Positions 36,479-46,048 of a DNA stretch of 64,000 nucleotides are shown in pieces. Below the pieces are notes generated by a model, which saw only the letters and a list, made by a program, of their open reading frames with translations, did not search any database and was not told where the DNA came from. The DNA lies in contig NZ_CP022220.1 in assembly GCF_004114915.1 (NCBI RefSeq), positions 496,001 through 560,000 on the forward strand, written 5' to 3'. This DNA comes from Bradyrhizobium guangxiense (GTDB taxonomy: Bacteria; Pseudomonadota; Alphaproteobacteria; Rhizobiales; Xanthobacteraceae). The first letter of the stretch is position 1. Every line of letters starts with the position of its first letter. A program made the translations under genes and the position numbers.

Positions 36479-36637
36479 CTGGGTCTCCTGTCTTGAGAGG
36501 GGTGGTGCGAAGACCAACATCCTCTCAGACAGGACACCTCAGTTCAGCAGGTTTGCCCCCTACTGCCGCGTAGCGGGTTCGTTCAATCCTGGGCGAGATC
36601 AAATCGGTACACCCCGGCGAGATCATTGGAATCAGCA

Positions 36638-36757
36638 AGTTCGGCTCCGACCCGGTGCAGGCCTTTCCCGGTCACGGGCAGATGAAGCCGGAGCAGCAGG
36701 AGATCGAGCGGCTGCGCCGTGAGGTCGCCAAGCTGAAGGCCGAGCGGGATATCCTAA
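36638..36757 (+). pseudogene. IS3 orfA, middle fragment
   Basis: SKFGSDPVQAFPGHGQMKPEQQ then EIERLRREVAKLKAERDIL, the coiled-coil leucine-zipper part of orfA. It begins with the second copy of the IS21 target duplication and is cut by the IS110 at about 36757. Confidence 0.82.
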
Positions 36758-38360
36758 ATAACTGTCCAGCGTCGTGGCGCGCCTGCGCGGGATAGAAACA
36801 GCCTTGTGCTATCCTTTAGCTCGGAGGGTAGCGGCCGTCAGCTTATTGGAGGCACTGTCCCCGTTAAAAAACGTGGTCCATGGGCGCATGCGGACTTGAG
36901 AGTGGTGACGCCGTTTCGACGGCGATCCCGATTAGGAAGATGACAAATTGGCATAGCCCTGACCCTCCAGCCCATCATCGGACGGAGGAGTTGCGATGCC
37001 TAACAGGACAACCGACCGCGGCCCGGACCTAAAGCTGGTCAACCTCGGCCGGCCGCTATCGATATCGGATCAAAGATGCACATGGCCGCGGTAAACCCGG
37101 CCTGCACCGACAAGCCAGTGCGTGCATTCGGCACATTCACGCAAGACCTGCATGAACTGGCGGACTGGTTCAAGATGTGCGGCGTGACCAGTGTCGCGAT
37201 GGAATCCACTGGGGTCTATTGGATCCCAGTCTACGAGATCTAGAACAGCGCGGGTTTGAGGTCATTCTGGTCAACGCGCGGTACGCCAAGAATGTACCTG
37301 GCCGTAAAACCGATCTCAGCGATGCCGCTTGGTTACGCCAGCTCCACTCCTATGGCCTGTTACGGGGCAGCTTCCGACCGATGCCGAGATCGCAACGTTG
37401 CGAGCCTATCTACGCCAGCGCGAGCGGCTCGTGGAATATGCTGCCGCCCATATCCAACATATGCAAAAGGCTCTGATGGAGATGAACCTGCAGCTCCATC
37501 ATGTTGTGTCGGATATCACCGGCGCGACCGGCATGCGGATTATCCGAGCCATTGTTGCAGGCGAACGCAATCCCGACGTCCCGGCAACCTATCGGGACGT
37601 GCGCTGCCACTCATCGATCGAGACGATCCGCGCAGCGCTCGTAGGCAATGACCGCCACGAACATGTTTTCGCGTTAGCTCAATCACTGGAGCTCTACGAC
37701 GTTTATCAGGCAAAGATGCTCGACTGTGATCGCAAGCTCGAAGTCCTGATCAGTGCATTGAACACCAAAGGAGCAAGACCGGTCGGAAACCTAGCCAAGC
37801 CGCGCGTAAAGACCAAGCAGGTCAACACCCCCACCTTCGATGTCAGGACCGCACTGTACAGAGTGCGGGGCGTCGATTTGACTGAGATCCACGGGTTGGG
37901 TCCGTCGCTCGCATTGAAGCTCATTGGCGAGTGCGGTATCGATCTAACGGCATGGCCGAGCGCCAAACACTTCACTTCCTGGCTCTGCCTCGCACCCGGC
38001 AACAAGATCTCCGGCGGCAAGGTGCTGTCTTCGCGCACACGGAGATCTTCAAGTCGCGCAGCTGCGTTGTTGCGTTTGGCAGCCACAACCGTGGGGCGGA
38101 GCGAGACAGCGCTGGGAGCATTCTATCGCCGGTTGTCAGCACGTGCGGGTAAATCGAAGGCGGTGACGGCGACGGCTCGCAAGATTGCGGTTTTATTCTA
38201 CAACACACTCCGGCACGGCATGAGCTACAAGGATCCTGGCGCCGACCAATATGAGCAGCAATATCGTAGCCGCGTCCTCGCCAACCTACAGCGCCGGGCG
38301 AAATCGCTAGGCTTCGTGTTGCAGGCCATCCCGGGCGACGCCAATCCGGCTGTTTCTTAG
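36758..38360 (+). mobile_element. second IS110-family element, inside IS3 orfA
   Basis: About 1.6 kb separating ...AERDIL (36757) from KAAAYFAKEA (38361) of IS3 orfA. It carries a single transposase gene of a different IS110 subgroup from the one at 30990. Boundaries are inferred from where orfA breaks and resumes. Confidence 0.75.
36996..38360 (+). pseudogene. IS110-family transposase, several frameshifts
   Basis: Family sequence is spread over three frames. AAIDIGSKMHMAAVNPACTD leads to VAMESTGVYWIPVYEI and a stop. The next frame has LEQRGFEVILVNARYAKNVPGRKTDLSDAAWLRQLHSYGLLRG. The third has DAEIATLRAYLRQRERLVEYAAAHIQHMQKAL through to GVDLTEIHGLGPSLALKLIGECG and the end GFVLQAIPGDANPAVS. 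Three indels make it inactive; the last frame is open for over 330 codons. Confidence 0.85.
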
Positions 38361-38393
38361 GAAGGCCGCAGCCTACTTCGCGAAGGAAGCGAC

Positions 38394-38987
38394 ATGAAGT
38401 TCCCCTTCGTTGCGAAGCACCGGACGATCTGGCCGGTGGCATGGCTATGCGATGCGCTGGGGGTGTCGCGGTCGGGCTTCCATGCTTGGCTGAATCGTTC
38501 GCCCAGCGCCAGATCCCGCAGCGACGAGGAGCTCGGCGGCAAGGTCAAGGCCAGCTTCGCCGCCAGCGACCGCACCTATGGCGCACGCCGAGTGTGGCGC
38601 GACCTGCTCGCCGAAGGGGCGGATTGTGGCCTGCACCGGATTGAGCGGCTGATGCGGCTGCAAGGCTTGCGGGCGCGGCCGCGACGTCGGCGCTTGCCGA
38701 AGGACAGCGGCGATCGACAGCTCGAGACCGTACCGGCGAACCTCCTTGACCGGCAGTTCGCCGCCGAGCGTCCCAACCAGAAATGGATCGCCGACTTCAT
38801 CTATCTCTGGACGGCCGAAGGCTGGCTCTATGTCGCAGCGGTGATCGACCTGTTCTCGCGCCGCGTGGTGGGCTGGTCGATGAGTGCCGCCATGACCGCA
38901 CAGCTCGTGACGGACGCATTGTTGATGGTCGTCTGGCGACGCGGCAAGCCGGATGCGCTGTTGCATCACTCCGACCGGGGCAGCCAA
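38394..38987 (+). pseudogene. IS3 orfB, 5' fragment
   Basis: MKFPFVAKHRTIWPVAWLCDALGVSRSGFHAWL starts in an ATGA overlap with the orfA end at 38394. The integrase core begins RPNQKWIADFIYLWTAEGWLYVAAVIDLFSRRVVGWSM and stops at HHSDRGSQ, where the IS30 is inserted. It holds the first two acidic catalytic residues. Confidence 0.88.
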
Positions 38988-40438
38988 GGCGGATTCAAGC
39001 GGTCGTCGCAATACCAATTGTGTTCACTCACGATAGCAACTCGTCAAGGGCCTCTGCCGGCGTTTTCCAACCCAGGGTTTTTCTCGGTCGAGCATTGAGG
39101 GCCGCGGCCACAGCGGCGATCTCGTCGGCGCCGTGGACGATAAGGTCGGTGCCTTTCGGGAAGTACTGACGCAGCAGCCCATTTGTGTTCTCGTTGGTGC
39201 CACGCTGCCATGGGCTGTGCGGATCGCAGAAGTAGATTTGGACACCCGCGTCGATCTTAAGACGATCGTGCTGAGCCATTTCAGCTCCCTGATCCCAGGT
39301 CAGCGAACGACGCAGCTCTTCGGGCAAGCTGATGATGGTGCGCGTAATCGCGTCGCGCACCGCTTCAGCTCCGTGCCCTGCGAGAGTAGGCCCATTCTTC
39401 ATGCGCGGAGCTTCGCCATGCCCCGCAAGCCGGGGAAGATGCAGCAACATCGTGAAGCGCGTCGTACGCTCAACCAGCGTGCCGATCGCCGAGCTGCCAA
39501 GACCAAGGATGAGGTCTCCCTCCCAGTGACCCGGCACCGCGCGATCGGCCGCTTCGGCGGGGCGTTGACTGATCATGATCTCCGGCGAGACAGAGCTCCT
39601 GTCTCGCCTGCGTACGCGCGCCCTGGGTACCCGCAACACGCGCCCCGTTCGCAAGCAGGCCGACAGTTCGCGGCGTAGCGCTCCCCGCCCCTGAACGAAG
39701 AGGGCTTGATAGATGGCTTCGTGGCTGATGCGCATCGTCTTGTCGTCCGGGAAGTCGATCGGCAAGCGTCGGGCAATCTGCTCTGGGCTCCAAGCCCTGG
39801 CCCATCGCCGATCCTTGCGCGGGCGGGCGGCCCTTCCACGGAACGGCGGGACCAGGAACGGCAGCGCCACTCAGGGTCGTGACGACGCCAGCCAGCGCTG
39901 CTCCCCATAAGTGCGCAAGGTTGTGTTGAGCGCAAGCTTGCTCGGTTTGGGTCGACGGGCCGATCGCTCGGCGTGCCATTGGGCTGTCGACGCACGATAC
40001 TCCAGGCCGCCGCTGCTCGTCGCGGCATTGCGTCGTAGCTCACGGGAGATAGTCGAGACGGATCGGCTAAGTCGGCGCCCGATCTCGCGGCTCGAAAGGC
40101 CCTGAACGCGAAGAAGTGCAATCTCCTCACGTTCCGCAAACGAGAGGTACCGCCCGGACGGCGGCTTGGTCGAAGTACTGAACATCGCTGGTGCCATGCC
40201 GCCCGCGTCGGAACAATCTGGTTCCGACAGGCTGCGACATACCAGCCGCCAATGCAGCATCCTCGCTGGTCATCCCCTGCGCGATCCCCAACCAAAATCG
40301 CTGGAGTGCAGATCGCCCCGCTACCGGCGGTCGTCCCCGTGACGGCAACGGCGCCCGTCCAGAACGGTGTGATCGTCGCTTTCGAATCCCATCGCAACCT
40401 CCTTCGTTCAGGTGTTGCGACGACCGCTTGAATCCGCC
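38988..40438 (-). mobile_element. IS30-family element inside IS3 orfB
   Basis: Near-perfect terminal repeats: GGCGGATTCAAGCGGTCG at 38988 and its complement ending at 40438, with one mismatch further in. Removing it joins HHSDRGSQ to YTSEQFQRL of IS3 orfB. A 2-bp target duplication (CA) is likely. Confidence 0.82.
39028..40260 (-). pseudogene. IS30 transposase, frameshifted
   Basis: The N-terminal HTH part is YLSFAEREEIALLRVQGLSSREIGRRLSRSVSTISREL (about 40150-40040). The frame breaks near 39880. The catalytic part continues as EQIARRLPIDFPDDKTMRISHEAIYQALF, VPGHWEGDLILG, LTWDQGAEMAQHDRLKIDAG and DPHSPWQRGTNENTNGLLRQYFPKG. The DDE residues are all present in the 280-residue downstream frame, but the gene is split. 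Confidence 0.85.
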
Positions 40439-40714
40439 CAGTACACAAGCGAGCAGTTCCAGCGCCTGATGGCCGACAACGGCATCGTTTGCAGCATGAG
40501 CCGCTCCGGCAACGTCTGGGACAACGCGGCGATGGAAAGCTTCTTCTCCTCGCGCAAGACCGAGCGTACGGCCAACAAGATTTATCGAACCAGAGACGAG
40601 GCACGCGCCGATGTGTTCGACTACATCGAACGATTTTACAACACGACGCGCAGGCACTCGACCATCGGCTATCTCAGCCCGGTTGAGTTCGGGCGTAAGG
40701 TGGGATTAGCTTGA
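40439..40714 (+). pseudogene. IS3 orfB, 3' fragment
   Basis: YTSEQFQRLMADNGIVCSMSRSGNVWDNAAMESFFSSRKTE holds the last catalytic Glu region, and FYNTTRRHSTIGYLSPVEFGRKVGLA is the usual IS3 ending. The stop codon lies four bases before the right inverted repeat. Confidence 0.88.
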
Positions 40715-42245
40715 CCGGGTGTCCATCAAACCGGCAGCAGCTCAGTCACGTGTTTCTGTTTAGAATGCACGAGCCGCTCAACAGACACGCCAGATTGTTC
40801 ATCCATGCGACGCCTTCGGAGCCACTTGATCTAGGACTGACAAAGCCTATAGCGCGCCAATCAGGATGAGAGCGCGTATTGCCTCATGTACTGATGCTCC
40901 CGGGTGCGATCGGTTGCCTCATTTATTTTGCTCCTGGCTTGAGTTGAGGAGGAGACCGGGTGCGGAGATGGCCGGGGTTTCGGAGCGCCCGGCCTCCTCC
41001 GCTGGTACCTCGCACGTCATTGGAGTGTTGTGACCTCGTACCCTGGCGGCATTTTCTCGCTAGGAGCGAACAGCAGCGCGTTCGCTTGCTCGCTGCGCCA
41101 GGATTTCAGCCGACGTTGAAGCGTTCGAAGAAGCTTGTTCGGATAGGCTCCAGGATATTCCTCCTGCAAGCGCGAGAGCAGTTCGCTGCCAGTCCGCCAA
41201 GGCTCGGTTTCAAACCATTTTCGCAACTCTGGCGTTGCTCGGATGTGCGGGTCGGGACGACGTCGGCCTCTCTCCGCCTTCACGAGTGGCCGATCCGTCG
41301 GTCGCATAGCTCCGTCCTTCCAGGCCGTGCGCAGGCTTGCCAGGAAGCGATCGATCGATTGCGATGCCGCAGCAGGATGGCCGATTGGTTGGGTGTCCCC
41401 GAGGACCGCGAGGCGCTCCTGCACGTCGCGGATGTCGCGCAACAACGCGACTGGATCGAGGGCGGCATAGATTTCTTGGAGATGATGGCGGACAGCGTCA
41501 GGCGTGCGGGCGTCCGCTGCCAGGCGCTGGTGTGGTGTAGCCGGCGCGCTGTATGTCTTGCGTACACGGGCACCGTCGCGCTGCTTGGCTATCAATTTGA
41601 ACGAGGGTTGGAAGAAGTTCACGAACAGCCGCGCCGATCGATAGAGTTCAGCCAGCAGCTTGGCCGCTTCCAGGCGCCCTCGAACCGACGATAGCCGACT
41701 ATCCTGCGCACGACGGCGCCGTTCTTCTGCTCGACGAACGCCTGGTCATTTTTTCGGTAGGGCCGGCAACGCGTGAAGACGATGTTGGCCGCCTCGCAGT
41801 AGGCTTTCAGCGTCTCGTTCATGAACACGGTATCATTGTCAGTATCGAAGCCGAGCAGCGCAAAAGGCAATTGTTTGCGCAATTCCGTCAGCACCGTGCT
41901 CAACAGCGTTTGTTCGCGCACGATCAGAGGAGCGCACTCCGTCCAGCCGGTAGCAATGCCGGTGAGCACGAGGGTCTGGATGAAGCTGCCGCGCGCAGAT
42001 GGACCGCTATGCGCGACAAGGTCGGCCTCGACGAATCGGGGCGCCGGATCATTCCAATCTGCCGACGTCCTTATTGGAGCCCTGCGACGCAGGGAATGCG
42101 TCGCGTGCCGCTGTCGGGCGACATGGAAAATTGACCCCCTGACGACACGAGGAATTGCCCCCCTCGCGACACGGTCAGAACGGGGGTTTTTATGCAGCGA
42201 CTCAGTTCAGGTCCTCTGCGGTTCAAAGATCCGCGGAGGGAGGCC

Positions 42246-43490
42246 ATGCTGGAGCCGGACGAGGTTTCGGCGATACTCCGGCTCAACGAGCTGGGGTGGG
42301 GTAGCAAACGGATTGCCCGGGAGCTCGGGATTAGTCGCAACACGGTGAAGGACTACGTGGCGGCCGGCGGCTGGACACCCTATCGGCAGCCGCAGCGCAA
42401 AAAGGCGCTCGATGGCCAGGAGACCTGGCTCAAGGAGCGCCTGCGGCAGCACCACGGCAATGCCGATGTGATTCGCCAGGAGCTGGCAGCCGAGAAAGGC
42501 ATCATCGTCAGCCTGCGCACGGTCGAGCGGGCGGTACAGCGCTATCGCCAGGAGCTTGCGGCCGAGGCGCGCGCGACGGTGCGGTTCGAGACACCGCCCG
42601 GCAAACAGCTGCAGATCGATTTTGGCGAGCGGCTGGTCGAGATCGGTGGCAGCAAGGTTCGCGCCTACCTGTTCGTCGCCACGTTGGGCTACTCGCGCCG
42701 GCACCATGTCAGAGCATTCCGCAACGAACGGCAAGAGAGCTGGTTCGATGGCCTGGAAAGCTCCTTCGTGAAGTTCGGTGGCGTGCCCGAGGAGGTACTG
42801 TTCGATAATGCGCGTGCGTTGGTCGTGGAGCACGATGCCGCGATGCGCACCGTCGTGTTCAATGACAAGCTGACCGCGTTTGCCAAGCACTGGGGGGTCC
42901 GGCCACGGGCCTGCGCGCCATATCGAGCCCGCACCAAGGGTAAGACCGAGAATGGCGTCGGCTACGTCAAACGGAACGCGGTCGCCGGCCGCACCTTCCC
43001 GAGCTGGGAAGCCTTTGAGGCGCATCTTGAAGCTTGGACGCGGGAGATCGCCGACCTACGCCAGCATGGCACGACTGGCGAAGCACCAATTGAGCGCTTC
43101 AGGCGCGCTGAGGCGCACGCGCTGAAGCCCATCGCTGGGAGGCCGCCCTTCCAGGCCGCACGTGAACTGATCCGGCGCGTGCAGGCCGACTGCGCGGTCG
43201 AGATCGATGGCAACGCCTACTCTGTGCCATGGCGGCTGATCGGCGAGACGGTGAGAGCGACGATCGCCGATGGCGTGGTGCGCATCCACCACGGGATCCA
43301 TGAGGTGGCCGCTCATCCGATCTGTGTCGGTCGGCGCCGTCGCGTCGTTGACCCTAAACACTTTGAGGGCCTGACTGGCTTTAAACCGAGCCGTGCTGGC
43401 GAGCTCGCGTTATCGCCTGTCGCGCCGCCGTCGCCGACGCTGCTGCGGCCACTCGGCGAGTACGAAGCGATTGTGGGAGGGGGCTTCTGA
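42246..43490 (+). CDS. istA: IS21 transposase IstA
   Basis: A 414-residue transposase. The N-terminal HTH reads MLEPDEVSAILRLNELGWGSKRIARELGISRNTVKDYV. The integrase core has KQLQIDFGERLVEIGGSKVRAYLFVATLGYSRRHHV, EEVLFDNARALVVEHD and APYRARTKGKTENGVGYVKRNAV, which supply the DDE residues. A further ATG at 42192 would add 18 residues. Its last base overlaps the istB ATG. It inserts the element with help of IstB. Confidence 0.92.
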   Translation: MLEPDEVSAILRLNELGWGSKRIARELGISRNTVKDYVAAGGWTPYRQPQRKKALDGQETWLKERLRQHHGNADVIRQELAAEKGIIVSLRTVERAVQRYRQELAAEARATVRFETPPGKQLQIDFGERLVEIGGSKVRAYLFVATLGYSRRHHVRAFRNERQESWFDGLESSFVKFGGVPEEVLFDNARALVVEHDAAMRTVVFNDKLTAFAKHWGVRPRACAPYRARTKGKTENGVGYVKRNAVAGRTFPSWEAFEAHLEAWTREIADLRQHGTTGEAPIERFRRAEAHALKPIAGRPPFQAARELIRRVQADCAVEIDGNAYSVPWRLIGETVRATIADGVVRIHHGIHEVAAHPICVGRRRRVVDPKHFEGLTGFKPSRAGELALSPVAPPSPTLLRPLGEYEAIVGGGF

Positions 43491-44287
43491 TGCGAGCCAT
43501 TGTCCCCGACCGCCTGAGCGATATGCTGACGCGCCTGAAGCTGACGGCTGTCCGCGACCAACTGGATGGGTTGTTGGATGAGGCCGGTCGACAAGAGCTG
43601 AGCCTACGCGAGACTCTGGTGCTGCTGTGCGAGCGCGAGATCGCCCGCAAGGATGAGCGGCGCATCGAGATGACGCTCAAACTTGCTCGCTTCCCGTTCG
43701 TTCGCGATCTGTCGGGCTTCGACTTCTCGGCCCAGCCCTCGCTGGATCCGAAGCAGATACGCGAGCTTGCGAGCGCCCGCTGGATCGCCAATGGCGAGAA
43801 CGTGCTGCTCCTTGGGCCACCTGGCGTTGGCAAGACGCACCTTGCGGTCGCGCTTGGGCGCGAAGCGATCCTGGCTGGGCATTCCGTTCAGTTCGTCGCA
43901 GCCACGACTGTCGTTGCGCAGCTTGCCAAAGGTCACAGCGAAGGCCGGCTCGAGGAGCGACTCGCGCAATTTGCCAAGCCAAAGCTCCTGATCATCGACG
44001 AGCTCGGGTATCTGCCCTTTGAACCCGATGCCGCGCATCTGTTCTTCCAGCTCGTTAGCCGTCGTTACGAGAGAGGCGCGATCCTGCTGACCAGCAACCG
44101 CAGCGTCGGCGAGTGGGGCTCGGTCTTCAGCGACCCCGTGGTCGCCACCGCGATCCTTGATCGTCTGCTGCACCACAGTCACGTAATCACGATCCGCGGC
44201 GACAGCTATCGCTTGAAGGAGAAGCGCCGCAGCGGACTTCTGCAGAAGCCCGCTGTACCAGAAGCCAAATCGGAGAAGAAGTCGTGA
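43490..44287 (+). CDS. istB: IS21 helper ATPase IstB
   Basis: A 265-residue AAA+ ATPase of the IstB/DnaC type. Walker A is LLGPPGVGKTHLAVALGREAI near residue 105, and Walker B is KLLIIDELGYLPFEPDAAHLFF. SRRYERGAILLTSNRSVGEWGSVFSDPVVATAILDRLLHHSHV is the conserved C-terminal block. It selects target DNA and activates IstA. It overlaps istA by one base (TGATG) and looks complete. Confidence 0.93.
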   Translation: MRAIVPDRLSDMLTRLKLTAVRDQLDGLLDEAGRQELSLRETLVLLCEREIARKDERRIEMTLKLARFPFVRDLSGFDFSAQPSLDPKQIRELASARWIANGENVLLLGPPGVGKTHLAVALGREAILAGHSVQFVAATTVVAQLAKGHSEGRLEERLAQFAKPKLLIIDELGYLPFEPDAAHLFFQLVSRRYERGAILLTSNRSVGEWGSVFSDPVVATAILDRLLHHSHVITIRGDSYRLKEKRRSGLLQKPAVPEAKSEKKS

Positions 44288-45026
44288 CGCAAGCCGCTCG
44301 CTCGCTACAGCGCTATGAAGGGCGCGCTTCGCGAGCGGCTTGCTTCAGTCCTGCAAACAACAAGGGGGTCGCTTCCTCATGTCGTTGCGGGGTCAAATCC
44401 GGACGTCGCTTGACAGCCGCCGACGCTTGCGACCTAATCCTTCTCGGACCCCCACCAATGCGCGGTCGATCGTCGCAGCGCTCATTGCCAAAAGTTTGTC
44501 GCGGATCTCGGGGGTAAGGTCGAGGTGGCCATGCCGTTCCATCGCCTCAATCAACGCAGGCATTAACGCCTTCAGCCGCTTCCCGCAGATCCGGTCTGAC
44601 GCCTCCCAAAGGAGCACGAGCGCGTTGTGTTCTACCTCATTATACATTCGACGTCGCGCCCTTCGGCTTGGGCGCGCGTCTTCCTCACCTCGAAGTAGTC
44701 GCATCGCCTGCTTGCGATGGAATCCGGTGATGTCGACGAACTCGTCCAATATCCGCGTCTTCTTCGCGCGATCCGAACGCCGATAGCGCGCGCCTGCTGC
44801 CGCCGTCAGTTCCTTCCGCGTTGCCATGCTTAGCCACCCCATCTTCGCCCCCGCTCGCTCCCGATCCAAGGGAGCAATTTACGTGAGGCAACGGCTCAGC
44901 ATTTGGTAACAATTAGGGCGAGACAATGCGGAGTCTCACCCTGATCGCCGCCGCGCAAAAGCCAACCGATCGGAGGACGAGGCAAGGCTTAGGCAGTTTA
45001 TTTTTGCTGTGCGAAGAGCCTTGGCC

Positions 45027-45848
45027 TCACACGTCTGCAAATGAAGGAGGCCGGCGCTCACACCACGCTTTTAGGCCCTCTCGGGCATCAGGTGATGTTA
45101 GGCTTTCGAAAAACTTCGCATTGATCTCGACCGGGTCAGCAGTGCCTCGACGAATTGAATTGAGCGACGTCTTCAGGCCCCGGAGAGAAGCCGGCGAACG
45201 CTGGGCGAGCATCCCGGCAAAATGCTCTAATCGCGCTTCAAGCGCATCCGAAGTACACACCTCGGTAAGATAACCCATCTGTAACAACGTGATGCTGTCA
45301 ACTTGCTCGCCTGTTAGAAAAAGGCGTTTCGTTTGCGACAGGCCAAGCCGCTCCACGTAACGTCGTAAACCAGAATAGTAGTACTGAATACCGAGGCGAG
45401 AAGGAGACATTTGCAAGAGACATCCCCGCGTTCCGATACGAAAATCACATGCAAGCGCGAGGTCAGTAGCGCCTCCGTAAATGTTTCCATTCAGGCCGCA
45501 TATAGTAGGAAAGGGGCATTCTTCGACAAGATCGCACATCGCGGCGAACAGGGCTGTACATGCCGCCGCACGATCACTCGACAATGTATCCAGGTCAAAT
45601 CCTGAACTAAAACTTGGACCTTGAGCCGTTATCATTAGTACTCGCACGCTCGACTGCCGAGCCAAAGTCGCGACGATTTCAGAGAAAGTCTCGATGTCTG
45701 TTGGCTCGAACCGATTGTGCTGCCGAGACCGGTTCAATTGAATTCTCGCGATCCCTTTTGACACATGCAAGGTCGGCAAGTTCCCGAGCTCAGATGCTTC
45801 TTCATTCCTTTGTTTCCCTGCTGCGACCTCACTTCCAAATTTATTCAT
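45027..45848 (-). CDS. crotonase-fold acyl-CoA enzyme, (methyl)malonyl-CoA decarboxylase-like
   Basis: A 273-residue crotonase family protein. The oxyanion-hole segments are FSSGFDLDTL and GNIYGGATDLALACDFRIG. Neither of the two glutamates of classical enoyl-CoA hydratases is in place: the first is Asp (GGATD) and the second region reads LLQMSPSRLGIQYYYSG. That segment closely follows E. coli methylmalonyl-CoA decarboxylase (ScpB/YgfG), including the tyrosine after LG(I/V)x; the His of that enzyme's oxyanion loop is Phe here. Decarboxylation of malonyl- or methylmalonyl-CoA is therefore a better guess than hydration. It is transcribed away from the acyl-CoA ligase gene, sharing a 200-bp promoter region. 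Confidence 0.8.
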   Translation of the reverse strand: MNKFGSEVAAGKQRNEEASELGNLPTLHVSKGIARIQLNRSRQHNRFEPTDIETFSEIVATLARQSSVRVLMITAQGPSFSSGFDLDTLSSDRAAACTALFAAMCDLVEECPFPTICGLNGNIYGGATDLALACDFRIGTRGCLLQMSPSRLGIQYYYSGLRRYVERLGLSQTKRLFLTGEQVDSITLLQMGYLTEVCTSDALEARLEHFAGMLAQRSPASLRGLKTSLNSIRRGTADPVEINAKFFESLTSPDAREGLKAWCERRPPSFADV

Positions 45849-46048
45849 TCGATTCCCTCGACTGGCGAAACCTGCGCTGCAGGGACGGGTAGGTGAGGCG
45901 CGGTTGTCAACGATGAAGCACAGAAGCTTCGGCCCTATGCCCTCAGCCCCTCCGTATTCTTTTTACGTTGACAGATATTTTTTTTACATTCAATAGAATA
46001 TCTCGGAAACTGGCCCTGCCGGCAGCGCGGCGAGGAGAGGCGTAAGTC
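45849..46048. promoter_or_regulatory. divergent promoter region, crotonase / acyl-CoA ligase
   Basis: 200 bases between divergent genes. An AT-rich block (TTTTTTTTACATTC around 45979) is the likely core promoter for the ligase, and GGAGAGG before its ATG is the ribosome-binding site. The GntR regulator encoded at 49309 may act here. No clear operator dyad was identified. Confidence 0.4.

Larger units (their letters stand above)
34131..36591 (-). mobile_element. IS91-type element with a tyrosine recombinase gene
   Basis: GGATTGAACGAA (34131-34142) and TTCGTTCAATCC (36580-36591) are exact inverted copies bracketing an IS91-family transposase and a tyrosine recombinase, both on the minus strand. 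It sits between IS21 right-end repeats at about 34015-34062 and 36592-36637, so it entered the end of the IS21. Confidence 0.65.
28780..36637 (+). mobile_element. IS21-family element carrying three further insertions
   Basis: The ends are TGCTGATTCC (28780-28789) and GGAATCAGCA (36628-36637), perfectly inverted, with an 8-bp target duplication AGTTCGGC at 28772-28779 and 36638-36645. Subterminal repeats of the form GATGTCGCCC or its complement follow at both ends, typical of IS21. Inside are istA and istB remnants plus an IS110, a serine-recombinase element and an IS91-type element. Without them it would be about 2.6 kb. Confidence 0.85.
28578..40744 (+). mobile_element. IS3-family element split into four pieces by nested insertions
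   Basis: Perfect 27-bp terminal inverted repeats lie at 28578-28604 and 40718-40744, flanked by GTC on both sides as a 3-bp target duplication, usual for IS3. The element's own parts are 28578-28779, 36638-36757, 38361-38987 and 40439-40744, together about 1.25 kb. The rest is an IS21 (28780-36637), an IS110 (about 36758-38360) and an IS30 (38988-40438). Joining the parts restores one orfA-orfB reading order with the usual ATGA overlap at 38394. Confidence 0.88.
42112..44414 (+). mobile_element. intact IS21-family element
   Basis: Ends TGTCGGGCGAC (42112) and GTCGCTTGACA (to 44414) are imperfect inverted repeats, and similar repeats follow inward on both sides. GCCGC flanks both ends as a 5-bp target duplication. 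istA and istB are both open and overlap, so this copy may be active. Confidence 0.8.
41017..44842 (-). pseudogene. DDE transposase interrupted by IS21 and a frameshift
   Basis: The N-terminal part MGWLSMATRKELTAAAGARYRRSDRAKKTRILDEFVDITGFHRKQAMRLLRGE starts at 44842 and is cut at 44415. It resumes at 42111 as FVEADLVAHSGPSARGSFIQTLVLTGIATGWTECAPLIVREQ, with LGFDTDNDTVFMNE and RPYRKNDQAFVEQKNGAVVRRIVGYRRF as the integrase core. A frameshift follows near 41670. The C-terminal part NFFQPSFKLIAKQRDGARVRKTYSAPATP continues to 41017. Confidence 0.8.
40870..44935 (-). mobile_element. IS element of ISNCY-like type, split by an IS21
   Basis: Related repeats (TTGCCTCA...TGCTCC) occur inward at both ends, near 40880-40940 and 44870-44900, in opposite orientation. 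Between them lies one transposase gene on the minus strand, cut in two by the IS21 at 42112-44414. Ends are approximate and the IS family assignment is tentative. Confidence 0.55.

Noticed and set aside
45849..46048. nod box or NifA-type promoter before the ligase
   Set aside because: No match to the nod box pattern or to a TGT-N10-ACA site with a -24/-12 promoter.
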